From NCBI RefSeq assembly GCF_000377665.1, contig NZ_KB898653.1, positions 124,001 through 188,000 on the forward strand: a stretch of 64,000 nucleotides of DNA. Reading direction: 5' to 3'. The position numbers were made by a program, and so were the translations under genes. Under the pieces are notes generated by a model that saw nothing but the letters and a program-made list of their open reading frames with translations, was not told where the DNA came from and ran no database searches. Positions 52,760 through 60,899 of the stretch are shown piece by piece. Positions within the stretch are counted from its first letter, which is position 1; every line of letters starts with the position of its first letter. This stretch comes from Vreelandella zhanjiangensis DSM 21076. GTDB taxonomy: Bacteria; Pseudomonadota; Gammaproteobacteria; Pseudomonadales; Halomonadaceae.

Positions 52760-54085
52760 TCAGGCGACTGAGGCTGCGCTATCGACTACGTGCTCATTGG
52801 TGGCTTGGCCATATACCGGGTAGTGGGCACACAGATCGGCGACGTTTTCGCGCACCTGATTTTCTACATCCGTGGTGTCCTGCTGTTCGGCCAGCGCGTC
52901 GAGAATGTCGCAAATCCAGCCCGCCAGGTGTTCGCAGTCCGCTTCGACCATCCCACGGGTGGTTACCGCTGGAGTACCGATGCGCAAGCCCGATGTAACG
53001 AACGGGCTTTGCGGATCGTTGGGCACGCTGTTCTTGTTGACCGTGATATGCGCACGTCCAAGAGCTGCATCGGCGTCTTTACCGGTAACGCCCTGCTTGA
53101 TCAGCGACACCAGGAACAGGTGATCATCGGTACCGCCGGACACCACATCAAAACCACGCTCAACAAAGACGCGGGCCATGGTCTGGGCGTTGGCGATCAC
53201 CTGGCGTTGATAGTTGACGAACTCCTGGTTCATGGCCTCTTTGAACGCTACCGCTTTGGCCGCGATCACATGCATCAGCGGGCCGCCCTGCTGACCGGGG
53301 AATACCGCACCGTTGAGCTTCTTGTAGAGCGACTCGTCGCCATCGGCGGAGAGAATCAGACCGCCGCGCGGACCGCGTAGCGTCTTATGAGTCGTGGTGG
53401 TCACGACGTGGGCGTGAGGCAGCGGGCTCGGATACAGGCCTGCGGCGACCAAACCGGCCACGTGGGCCATATCGACCATCAAGTAAGCGCCCACTTCGTC
53501 GGCGATGGTGCGGAAACGGCGCCAATCGACCACGCGTGAATAGGCCGAGAAACCGGCAATGATCATTTTCGGTTGATGCTCGCGCGCCAGCCGCTCGACT
53601 TCGTCGTAATCGATCTCGCCGGTGCCTTCGACCAGCCCATACTGGATAGCGTTGTAGTGCTTGCCCGAGAAGTTCGGCGCGGCGCCATGGGTCAGGTGGC
53701 CGCCGTGAGCCAGACTCATGCCCAGAATAGTGTCGCCAGGGCTTACCAGCGCCATGAACACCGCGGCATTGGCCTGGGCGCCAGAGTGAGGCTGTACGTT
53801 GGCATAGTTGGCGCCAAACAGGCTGCAAGCCCGCTCGATAGCCAGCGCTTCCACCTTATCGACGAACTCACAGCCGCCGTAATAGCGCTTGCCGGGGTAG
53901 CCTTCGGCATACTTGTTGGTCAGCTGGGTGCCCTGAGCTTCCATGACCAGCTTGCTGGTGTAGTTTTCAGAGGCAATCAGTTCGATATGGGCTTCTTGAC
54001 GCGCTGTCTCTTCAGCAATTGCCGAGGCAAGGGCTGTGTCGTAGTCGGCCAGGCGGGCTTTGGGAGAAAAATTGTTATGAGCCAT
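52760..54085 (-). CDS. glyA: Serine hydroxymethyltransferase GlyA (sox-linked)
   Basis: PLP enzyme that joins glycine and 5,10-methylene-THF to serine. PLP Lys is K234 in [33 protein letters not shown] and [14 protein letters not shown] are typical. Length 441, slightly longer than E. coli GlyA. As first gene of glyA-soxBDAG-purU it is the catabolic copy, converting sarcosine-derived glycine and C1 to serine for SdaA. A second, housekeeping copy is expected elsewhere. Confidence 0.97.
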   Translation of the reverse strand: MAHNNFSPKARLADYDTALASAIAEETARQEAHIELIASENYTSKLVMEAQGTQLTNKYAEGYPGKRYYGGCEFVDKVEALAIERACSLFGANYANVQPHSGAQANAAVFMALVSPGDTILGMSLAHGGHLTHGAAPNFSGKHYNAIQYGLVEGTGEIDYDEVERLAREHQPKMIIAGFSAYSRVVDWRRFRTIADEVGAYLMVDMAHVAGLVAAGLYPSPLPHAHVVTTTTHKTLRGPRGGLILSADGDESLYKKLNGAVFPGQQGGPLMHVIAAKAVAFKEAMNQEFVNYQRQVIANAQTMARVFVERGFDVVSGGTDDHLFLVSLIKQGVTGKDADAALGRAHITVNKNSVPNDPQSPFVTSGLRIGTPAVTTRGMVEADCEHLAGWICDILDALAEQQDTTDVENQVRENVADLCAHYPVYGQATNEHVVDSAASVA

Positions 54086-54521
54086 CTGGGTCTCCAGGCT
54101 AGTCGCTTTGTTCGGTCTGGGAGTCTGTTAGCGCCGGTAATCACGTCACCATGAACGCTATCCTGCCGCGATAGTATCGTTGGCCTTGCTCCCCAAGATG
54201 CTTGCCGACGTCACCACTCGGCGTATTTGCGACATCGGCGTTAATTTTTTAGAGGGCTTTATAAGGCGTCGTCCATTTATTGTTCGACGTCGCTTATGAG
54301 TAATTGAGGGTGGGGTGAGTGCGTCATGCTGCGGCAACAGGTTGATGTTTTTAGTTGGCCTGCTTGTCGGGAAGCGCTTCTCGCAGGCGCTTCAAATACG
54401 TCAGCTTGATTCAAAAATAATGATGCCAGCGCAGTTATTGAGGCCACTCTTGAGATCGTCCTTGAGAAAGCTCTTGAAGGTCCCTTGAGACTGCGTCAGC
54501 GCCCAGAAGAGAGGATTCCGC
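54086..54521. other. Divergent intergenic region glyA / fdhA
   Basis: 436 bases without a gene. It holds the promoters of two divergent one-carbon operons. A conspicuous imperfect palindrome, ATAAGGCGTCGTC (54261-54273) against CGACGTCGCTTAT (54285-54297), is a candidate operator; TTGCCGACGTC (54202) and TTGCGACATC (54228) give a loose direct repeat. No glycine riboswitch pattern was found. Confidence 0.5.
54261..54297. promoter_or_regulatory. Imperfect palindrome, candidate regulator site
   Basis: ATAAGGCGTCGTC and CGACGTCGCTTAT pair with one bulged base and one mismatch over an 11-base spacer. It lies 176 bases upstream of glyA and 225 bases upstream of fdhA, where an activator of betaine/sarcosine genes would be expected. 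The regulator is unknown. Confidence 0.35.
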
Positions 54522-55709
54522 ATGTCCAACAATCGTGGTGTTGTTTATATCGGCGACGGTAAGGTCGAAGTCCAGGATATCGCCTACCCGAAAATGGAAA
54601 CGCCCCATGGCAAGCCCATTGATCACGGCGTTATCTTGAAAGTGGTTTCCACGAATATATGCGGCTCCGACCAGCACATGGTGCGCGGACGGACTACGGC
54701 ACCCACCGGCATGGTGCTGGGCCACGAGATTACCGGTGAGGTGATCGAGAAGGGTAAAGGCGTTGAGTTTCTCCAGATCGGCGATATCGTCTCGGTGCCG
54801 TTCAACGTGGCCTGCGGCCGCTGCCGCACCTGTAAAGAAGGTCACACCGGCCTTTGCCTGCATGTTAACGATGACCGCGCGGGCGGTGCCTACGGTTATG
54901 TCGATATGGGCGGCTGGGTAGGTGGCCAGGCGCACTACGTGATGGTGCCCTACGCCGACTTCAACCTTTTGAAGTTCCCGGACCGCGACCAGGCGATGAC
55001 CCAGATTCGCGACCTGACCATGCTGAGCGATATTCTTCCGACCGGTTTCCACGGCGCGCTGAAAGCTGGCGTTGGCGCAGGCTCCACCGTGTACGTAGCA
55101 GGCGCTGGCCCGGTAGGCCTGGCGGCAGCTGCTTCGGCACGCCTTCTGGGTGCGGCCGTTGTCATGATCGGCGATTTCAACAAGGATCGTCTGGAGCACG
55201 CTCGCAAAATGGGCTTCGTGCCGATTGATCTGAGTAAGCATGACCGTCTGGGTGAGATGATTGCCGCAGTGGTCGGCGAACCCAGCGTAGACAGCGCCAT
55301 TGATGCGGTAGGCTTTGAAGCCATTGGACATGGCGGTAAAGAGCAGCCCGCGGTAGTACTTAACCAGATGATGGAAGTGACCCGCGAAGGCGGTTCCATC
55401 GGCATTCCAGGGCTTTATGTGACCGAAGACCCGGGCGCGACAGAGAAGGCCGCACAAACCGGTAGCCTGAGCCTGCGCTTTGGTCAGGGCTGGGCCAAGG
55501 GGCTCTCGTTCCATACTGGCCAGACACCGGTGGTGCAGTACAACCGCCAACTGATGCAGGCCATTCTGCACGGGCGCCTGAATATCGCCGAGATCGTCAA
55601 CGCCCAGGTTATTTCGCTGGAAGATGCGCCAACGGGCTACGAGCAGTTCGATGCGGGCGTGGCCAGCAAGTTTGTCCTTGATCCTCATGGATTGCTGGGC
55701 GCTGCCTGA
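54522..55709 (+). CDS. fdhA: Glutathione-independent formaldehyde dehydrogenase
   Basis: Zinc alcohol dehydrogenase-fold enzyme that oxidises formaldehyde to formate with NAD+, without glutathione, as in Pseudomonas putida. Catalytic zinc ligands C47 (NICGSDQH) and H68 (VLGHE); structural zinc C98, C101, C104 and C112 (ACGRCRTCKEGHTGLC). Rossmann motif is AGAGPVGLAAAASA. Length 395. AGAGGA precedes the ATG. It removes formaldehyde released by betaine demethylation and is divergent from glyA-sox. Confidence 0.96.
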   Translation: MSNNRGVVYIGDGKVEVQDIAYPKMETPHGKPIDHGVILKVVSTNICGSDQHMVRGRTTAPTGMVLGHEITGEVIEKGKGVEFLQIGDIVSVPFNVACGRCRTCKEGHTGLCLHVNDDRAGGAYGYVDMGGWVGGQAHYVMVPYADFNLLKFPDRDQAMTQIRDLTMLSDILPTGFHGALKAGVGAGSTVYVAGAGPVGLAAAASARLLGAAVVMIGDFNKDRLEHARKMGFVPIDLSKHDRLGEMIAAVVGEPSVDSAIDAVGFEAIGHGGKEQPAVVLNQMMEVTREGGSIGIPGLYVTEDPGATEKAAQTGSLSLRFGQGWAKGLSFHTGQTPVVQYNRQLMQAILHGRLNIAEIVNAQVISLEDAPTGYEQFDAGVASKFVLDPHGLLGAA

Positions 55710-55744
55710 TTAGGCACTAAAACGCGCGGGTAACCGCCGCTGAT

Positions 55745-55777
55745 AACGCTCATGGCTTCGGGCCATGAGCGTTTTTT
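55745..55777 (+). terminator. Intrinsic terminator after fdhA
   Basis: AACGCTCATGGC (55745-55756) pairs with GCCATGAGCGTT (55762-55773), loop TTCGG, followed by TTTT. Confidence 0.95.
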
Positions 55778-55803
55778 GTGTCCGTTTATTGTGAATTTAA
55801 GAC

Positions 55804-55838
55804 ATAAAAAAACGGATACCGAGCTAGGCGGTATCCGT
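55804..55838 (-). terminator. Intrinsic terminator after gbcB
   Basis: On the minus strand ACGGATACCG pairs with CGGTATCCGT (55812-55821 and 55829-55838), followed by TTTTTTATG. It stands back to back with the fdhA terminator. Confidence 0.95.
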
Positions 55839-55871
55839 CTCTTGGCAGGCTTTGCCCTTTGGTTTGCCGCG

Positions 55872-56978
55872 TTAGAAATCGACCACCAGATCGCCTTTCG
55901 GTTTGCTGCAGCAGGACAGGATGTAACCCTCTTCAATATCTTCTTCGGTAATCCCGCCGTTGTGCTCCATTTCCACCTCGCCGGACTTCAGCTCCACCCG
56001 GCAGGTACCGCAGATGCCCATACCACAGGCCTTGGGGATATGCAGGCCAAGTTTGGCCGCTGCCGCGTGTACTGTCTCGCCTGGCTGAATACGCACGCTT
56101 TTATTTGACTGGGCGAATTCAATGTTGATCAGTTCTTCGGGCTCGGCCTGTTCGGCTTCAACTTCAGCCTGCTCGGCAAGCTCCAGAACGTCTTCCTGGA
56201 CATCCATTGGCGTCGCGCCAAACGACTCCTCATGGTAGTGAGCCATGTCGTAGTTGTTGGCACGCAAGATTGCCTTGATAGCGTTCATGTAGGGCGTCGG
56301 GCCACAGCAGAATATTTCACGCTCAAGGAAATCCGGTGCCATCAGCTCAAGCATGGGCTGGGTCAGGTAACCGCGGTAACCGGCCCACGCCTCACCGATA
56401 TCGTCTTTCTTTTCACACACGATATGCAGCTTGAACTCAGGGATACGCGAGAACATGTGCACAAGCTCGCGGTGATAGATAACATCACGTGGTGCACGTG
56501 CGCTGTGAATAAACTCGACGTCCACGTTGGCGTTGGTATCAAAGAACCAGCGCGTCATCGACATCAGCGGGGTAATGCCCACGCCGCCGGAGAGGAGCAG
56601 CACCTTTTCGGCTGGGAAGTCGATAGAGTTGAAGTTACCGACCGGCCCGTGTACCACCAGCTCGTCGCCTACCTTGAGATTGGCGTGCAGCCAGTTGGAG
56701 ACATGGCCGCCCGGCACCTGCTTGACCGTGATTGAAAAGCTGTAGGGCACGGAGGGAGAGCTTGAAATCGTATAAGAGCGCATGACCGGCTGGTTATCGA
56801 TTTCAAGCTCTAACGTCACAAACTGGCCCGGCTTGAAGAAGAACATTACCGGCTGTTCAGCCATAAAGCAGAAAGTGCGAACGTCCCAGGTTTCCTGAAT
56901 GATCTTGACGCACCGCACATGGTGGCGGCCGTTGGTCCAGGTCTGGGTCGTGACGGGATTAAAGAAGTTCATTGTCAT
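55872..56978 (-). CDS. gbcB: Glycine betaine demethylase reductase GbcB
   Basis: Electron-supplying subunit of the Rieske-type betaine demethylase. An N-terminal FAD/NAD(P)H reductase (about 15-255; RSYTISSSPS binds FAD, LLSGGVGITPLM binds NAD(P)H) is joined by an acidic linker (about 258-280, rich in E, A, Q) to a C-terminal [2Fe-2S] ferredoxin (CGMGICGTCRVELKSG, then CCS). Length 368. It is divergent from gbcA with 368 bases between. The start ATG has only a weak GAGACG site; a second ATG lies two codons later. Confidence 0.95.
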   Translation of the reverse strand: MTMNFFNPVTTQTWTNGRHHVRCVKIIQETWDVRTFCFMAEQPVMFFFKPGQFVTLELEIDNQPVMRSYTISSSPSVPYSFSITVKQVPGGHVSNWLHANLKVGDELVVHGPVGNFNSIDFPAEKVLLLSGGVGITPLMSMTRWFFDTNANVDVEFIHSARAPRDVIYHRELVHMFSRIPEFKLHIVCEKKDDIGEAWAGYRGYLTQPMLELMAPDFLEREIFCCGPTPYMNAIKAILRANNYDMAHYHEESFGATPMDVQEDVLELAEQAEVEAEQAEPEELINIEFAQSNKSVRIQPGETVHAAAAKLGLHIPKACGMGICGTCRVELKSGEVEMEHNGGITEEDIEEGYILSCCSKPKGDLVVDF

Positions 56979-57346
56979 CGTCGTCTCAATATGGCCGTGC
57001 TATCGCGTTGCCTTCACCGGCCCGTCCTTTCTGCACGGTCCAGCACCATTAACCTGCATTCTGGGTACGCGCTTTGTGACCAGCTTGCCTGTTAGCGACA
57101 CGCACTTACCTTACGGCACCTTCTGTTGACCAAAAATCTCCGCTCGCGTCGCCACTACGCCACATAGTGTCGTGGGTAGACAATTGATGGCACTAGCCCT
57201 GGACCACAATCCATCCACAAGTAGCAAGCGCTGTGCGCTTCACACAATCGCCAGGTTACGCAACTTAACAACAACACAATCATGTTTGGTTAACGACCCT
57301 GTCGCCGCCCTGAGTAAGGGGGGCGGTGTTTAAAAGGATATCTGGT
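56979..57346. other. Divergent intergenic region gbcB / gbcA
   Basis: 368 bases with no gene. It should hold both promoters and the activator sites of the betaine demethylase. GCGACA/TGTCG motifs occur (57095-57100, 57166-57173), but no clear repeat spacing fixes a GbdR-type operator. A GC hairpin lies just before gbcA (57303-57328). Confidence 0.5.
57303..57328 (+). promoter_or_regulatory. 5' leader hairpin before gbcA
   Basis: CCGCCC (57305-57310) pairs with GGGCGG (57321-57326), extendable by two weaker pairs, loop TGAGTAAGGG. It ends about 5 bases before the AAAGGA ribosome site of gbcA, close enough to influence translation. Confidence 0.4.
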
Positions 57347-58633
57347 ATGAACAAGACAATGGATTACACACACAACGACCTACTGGCCTCCATGCGTGAA
57401 GCGACGGTTGAGATGTTACAGTCCCGGGCGCACGCCTTTTCTCTGCCCCAGCCGTTCTATAACGATGCCCGCTTGTTTGCGCTGGATATGCAGGAAATCT
57501 TTGAGAAGGAGTGGCTATTCGCGGGTATGGCCTGCGAGATTCCGGCCAAAGGCAATTTCATGACGCTGGAGATCGGCGACAACCCGATCGTGATCGTGCG
57601 CGGTGGCGAAGGCCAGATTCATGCTTTTTATAATGTATGCCGTCACCGTGGCTCACGGCTTTGTACCAAGGAAAAAGGTAAAGTCGCCAAGCTGGTATGT
57701 CCTTACCACCAGTGGACTTACGAACTTGACGGCCGCCTGCTGTTCGCCGGAAGCGACATGGGCACTGACTTCGACCTTAATCAGTTCGGCCTGAAGCCGG
57801 TTAGCGTGCGCACCGCCGGTGGCTTTATGTTTATCAACCTGAGCGATAACCCGCCCGCCATCGACGATTTCCTGGTGACGCTTGAGCATTACCTTGAGCC
57901 TTACCAGATGGATAACGTCAAGGTTGCCGTAGAGTCGAGCATTGTCGAGCAGTGCAACTGGAAGCTGGTTATTGAGAACAACCGTGAGTGCTACCACTGC
58001 AATGGCTCGCACCCAGAGCTTTTGAACTCGCTGATTGAGTTTGATGATACCGAAGACCCGCGGGCGACGGATAAGTACAAAGATCTGGTGACCCGCAAGC
58101 AGGCCGACTGGAACGGCGAGCAGGTGCCCTGGCAGCTCAAGCGCTTTGGCAAGCGCAACCGCCTGACCCGCACGCCGCTACTCGATGGCGTGGTCTCCAT
58201 GACCATGGACGGCAAGCCGGCCTGCAACAAGCTGATGGGTCGCCTGACCAGCCCGGACATGGGTTCGCTGCGCATTCTGCACTTGCCCAACTCCTGGAAC
58301 CACTTCATGGGCGATCACGCGGTTGTGTTCCGCGTACTGCCGCTTGGCCCGCAGCAGACCGTGGTGACTACCAAATGGCTGGTGCATAAGGATGCGGTGG
58401 AAGGCGTGGATTACGACCCGGAAAACATGCGTCGCGTGTGGGATGCCACCAATGATCAGGATCGCCAGCTAGCCGAAGAGAATCAGCGCGGCATCAACTC
58501 AAAGGCTTACCAGCCCGGCCCCTATTCACAAACCTACGAGTTTGGGGTCATCGACTTTATTGACTGGTACTCCGAGCGCATGCTCAGCAATCTGGGAAGC
58601 GATAGCATCGAGCTGCAGCTGGCCCAGGGCTAA
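57347..58633 (+). CDS. gbcA: Glycine betaine demethylase oxygenase GbcA
   Basis: Rieske non-haem iron oxygenase that converts glycine betaine to dimethylglycine and formaldehyde. The Rieske [2Fe-2S] ligands are C98/H100 (NVCRHRGSRLC) and C118/H121 (VCPYHQW). Mononuclear iron ligands are H217 and H222 (NNRECYHCNGSHPELL). Length 428. The ATG at 57347 follows AAAGGAT; a GTG at 57326 has none. A strong terminator follows. Confidence 0.96.
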   Translation: MNKTMDYTHNDLLASMREATVEMLQSRAHAFSLPQPFYNDARLFALDMQEIFEKEWLFAGMACEIPAKGNFMTLEIGDNPIVIVRGGEGQIHAFYNVCRHRGSRLCTKEKGKVAKLVCPYHQWTYELDGRLLFAGSDMGTDFDLNQFGLKPVSVRTAGGFMFINLSDNPPAIDDFLVTLEHYLEPYQMDNVKVAVESSIVEQCNWKLVIENNRECYHCNGSHPELLNSLIEFDDTEDPRATDKYKDLVTRKQADWNGEQVPWQLKRFGKRNRLTRTPLLDGVVSMTMDGKPACNKLMGRLTSPDMGSLRILHLPNSWNHFMGDHAVVFRVLPLGPQQTVVTTKWLVHKDAVEGVDYDPENMRRVWDATNDQDRQLAEENQRGINSKAYQPGPYSQTYEFGVIDFIDWYSERMLSNLGSDSIELQLAQG

Positions 58634-58640
58634 AACGCAT

Positions 58641-58674
58641 TAAGAGCTGGCCCGCCTTGGCGGGCCAGCTCTTA
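58641..58674 (+). terminator. Terminator hairpin after gbcA
   Basis: TAAGAGCTGGCCCGCC (58641-58656) pairs perfectly over 16 bases with GGCGGGCCAGCTCTTA (58659-58674), only TT in the loop. No T-run, but very stable; it also faces the converging small gene. Confidence 0.8.
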
Positions 58675-58731
58675 GCTGCTACTTGGCAACCACCCTCTAG
58701 TCGTCATCCTCTAGTCATTACTTAATGACCA

Positions 58732-58965
58732 TCACTCAACGGGCAGGAAATGCTCGATGGCATGGCGTACCGACGGCAGCATGATGGCTTGCTGTTCCAT
58801 AAGCTCATGCACCAATGCCGGGAGTTCAGGAATCGCTTTTTGCTGATGCGCCTGTGCCGCGATACGTGCACACGTCTCGGGGTCGGCATCCGCTGGAATA
58901 TCGATACCCAGCGCGGTTAATCGCGCTCGAAAATCATCACCATCAATCAGGTCGACAATCATCAT
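58732..58965 (-). CDS. Small conserved-looking protein of unknown function
   Basis: A 77-residue acidic cytoplasmic protein, predicted mostly helical: DDFRARLTALGIDIPADADP, then CARIAAQAHQQKAIPELPAL and VHELMEQQAIMLPSVRHAIE. It has no signal, membrane segment or metal motif. A good AGAGGATG precedes the ATG pair at 58965/58962, so it is probably expressed. It lies between gbcA and the BCCT gene, on the opposite strand, and might belong to the betaine locus. The family is not recognised. Confidence 0.65.
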   Translation of the reverse strand: MMIVDLIDGDDFRARLTALGIDIPADADPETCARIAAQAHQQKAIPELPALVHELMEQQAIMLPSVRHAIEHFLPVE

Positions 58966-59158
58966 GACGGCATCCTCTCATATGTTGGCCGTTTAGCCTG
59001 TCAGTGTACCCATAACCTGCTGCCAATAGCGTGAGCGACGCGGCAATAGCTATGTCAGTGTCGGTTTTAAACAACTGCACGTGGGCGTATCGCCTAAGAA
59101 TTCAAATGGCCGTATTCGGCGTATTGCTCGTCTCGAAAAATAACAACGAGGATAACCT

Positions 59159-60736
59159 ATGGACCATGATGATCCCGTCCTGACTCCCGGTCAGGATAAC
59201 AAGCAGGTCATGGGGCTGGATTTTCATAACCCCGTCTTTCCACTTTCCGCTCTCGCCATTCTGCTGTTCATTCTGTACGCGCTGGTCTATCCAGATGCCG
59301 CTAATACCCAGCTGGGGGTTGCCAAGAACTGGTCGATCGAGAACTTCGACTGGCTGTTCATGATTGCGGGCAATATTTTTGTGGTGTTCTGTCTTTTGTT
59401 GATCTGTTTGCCACTCGGACGGATACGTTTGGGCGGCGTTGACGCGAAGCCGGAATACTCGCGCACCTCCTGGTTCGCCATGCTGTTTGCGGCGGGCATG
59501 GGTATCGGCCTGATGTTCTGGAGCGTTGCGGAGCCGGTGGCCTATTACACCGACTGGTACGGCACGCCCCTGAATACTCCTGCAAATACACCAGAAGGCG
59601 CCAGCGCCGCGATGGGCGCTACCATGTTCCATTGGGGCCTGCACCCGTGGGCGATTTATGGCGTAGTGGCACTTTCGCTGGCCTTCTTTTCCTATAACAA
59701 AGGGCTGCCGCTGACGCTGCGTTCCGCCTTTTATCCGATTCTGGGCGAGCGTACCCGCGGATGGGCAGGCCATATCATCGATATTCTTGCCGTACTCGCG
59801 ACTATTTTTGGCCTGGCGACCTCGTTGGGTTTTGGCGCGACCCAGGCGTCCAGCGGACTTGCCTACCTGTTCGATATTCCCAACACCATCGGTACGCAGC
59901 TGGCGATTATCTTAGTGGTCACGGTGATTGCGCTGATCTCGGTATGGCGGGGGCTTGACGGCGGCGTCAAACTGTTCTCAAACATCAATATGGTGATCGC
60001 CGCGATCCTGCTGCTGTTTGTGATTATCGCCGGGCCGACCCTCATGATTCTGACCGGTATTGGCACCACCGCGGTGGACTATGTAAGCCATATCCTGCCA
60101 CTTTCGAACTGGATTGGCCGCGACGATGACGTCTGGTATCACGGCTGGACCATCTTCTACTGGGCATGGTGGATCTCCTGGTCTCCTTTTGTGGGCATGT
60201 TTATCGCTCGCGTCTCGCGGGGGCGTACGGTACGCGAATTCCTGATTGCGGTGCTGCTGGTGCCGACGCTGGTCACGCTGGTATGGATGAGCGCGTTTGG
60301 CGGCACGGCGCTGTTCCAGGCTGAAAACGGCGTGGGTGAGCTTGCAAACGGCATTAGCGACGTTTCCCTTGCCATGTTCCATATGCTTGAACAACTGCCG
60401 TTGACCGGTATTACTTCAACGCTTGCGATTGTTTTGGTGCTGGTGTTCTTTATTACCTCTTCGGACTCCGGTTCGCTGGTGATCGACAGCATCACCGCCG
60501 GCGGCAAAACCGATGCGCCCAAGGGCCAGCGTGTGTTCTGGGCGGCACTTGAAGGTGTGATTGCTGGAGTGCTGCTGTATGGCGGGGGAAGCACCGCGCT
60601 TAGCGCGCTTCAGGCGGGCGCAGTGGCCACCGGGCTACCCTTTACGCTGGTTCTCTTGTTAATGTGTTTCAGCCTTTACGTAGGGCTTCACAAAGAGTGG
60701 CGCCAGCTCAACGCGATACCCAAGGCTGTTAGATAA
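59159..60736 (+). CDS. BCCT-family betaine/choline/carnitine transporter
   Basis: Sodium- or proton-coupled carrier of quaternary ammonium compounds, 525 residues, 12 transmembrane segments. The glycine-rich FAAGMGIGLMFWSVAEPVAY and the tryptophan box FYWAWWISWSPFVGMFIARV are BCCT signatures. The C-terminal tail after the last helix is short, so it is unlikely to be strongly osmosensing like BetP. GAGGA precedes the ATG. Placed beside gbcA it probably supplies betaine as carbon source. Confidence 0.95.
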   Translation: MDHDDPVLTPGQDNKQVMGLDFHNPVFPLSALAILLFILYALVYPDAANTQLGVAKNWSIENFDWLFMIAGNIFVVFCLLLICLPLGRIRLGGVDAKPEYSRTSWFAMLFAAGMGIGLMFWSVAEPVAYYTDWYGTPLNTPANTPEGASAAMGATMFHWGLHPWAIYGVVALSLAFFSYNKGLPLTLRSAFYPILGERTRGWAGHIIDILAVLATIFGLATSLGFGATQASSGLAYLFDIPNTIGTQLAIILVVTVIALISVWRGLDGGVKLFSNINMVIAAILLLFVIIAGPTLMILTGIGTTAVDYVSHILPLSNWIGRDDDVWYHGWTIFYWAWWISWSPFVGMFIARVSRGRTVREFLIAVLLVPTLVTLVWMSAFGGTALFQAENGVGELANGISDVSLAMFHMLEQLPLTGITSTLAIVLVLVFFITSSDSGSLVIDSITAGGKTDAPKGQRVFWAALEGVIAGVLLYGGGSTALSALQAGAVATGLPFTLVLLLMCFSLYVGLHKEWRQLNAIPKAVR

Positions 60737-60755
60737 ATAAAGTGCCTGCTGCATT

Positions 60756-60786
60756 CGGGGCGCCCATTTAAGGGCGCCCCGTTTGG
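60756..60786 (+). terminator. Terminator after BCCT gene
   Basis: CGGGGCGCCC (60756-60765) pairs with GGGCGCCCCG (60772-60781), loop ATTTAA, followed by TTTGG. Confidence 0.85.
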
Positions 60787-60899
60787 TTAACCTGCCGGGC
60801 GTCGTAAATGCTGCATTGAGCGCCGCTGGTAACAATGAGCGTGCTGGCGAAGCGTTGCACCATGACTAACACAATATTAACAACTCCACGGCTATTCTT

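Noticed and set aside
54086..54521. Glycine riboswitch before glyA
   Set aside because: The conserved glycine-aptamer core patterns could not be found on either strand; the region before sdaA was checked with the same result.
54435..55688. 417-codon open frame antisense to fdhA
   Set aside because: It is a mirror of the GC-rich fdhA coding frame; fdhA has intact zinc-site motifs, and the antisense product has no known domain.
56979..57346. GbdR-type operators between gbcB and gbcA
   Set aside because: TGTCG/GCGACA motifs occur, but without consistent spacing, so no site can be placed.
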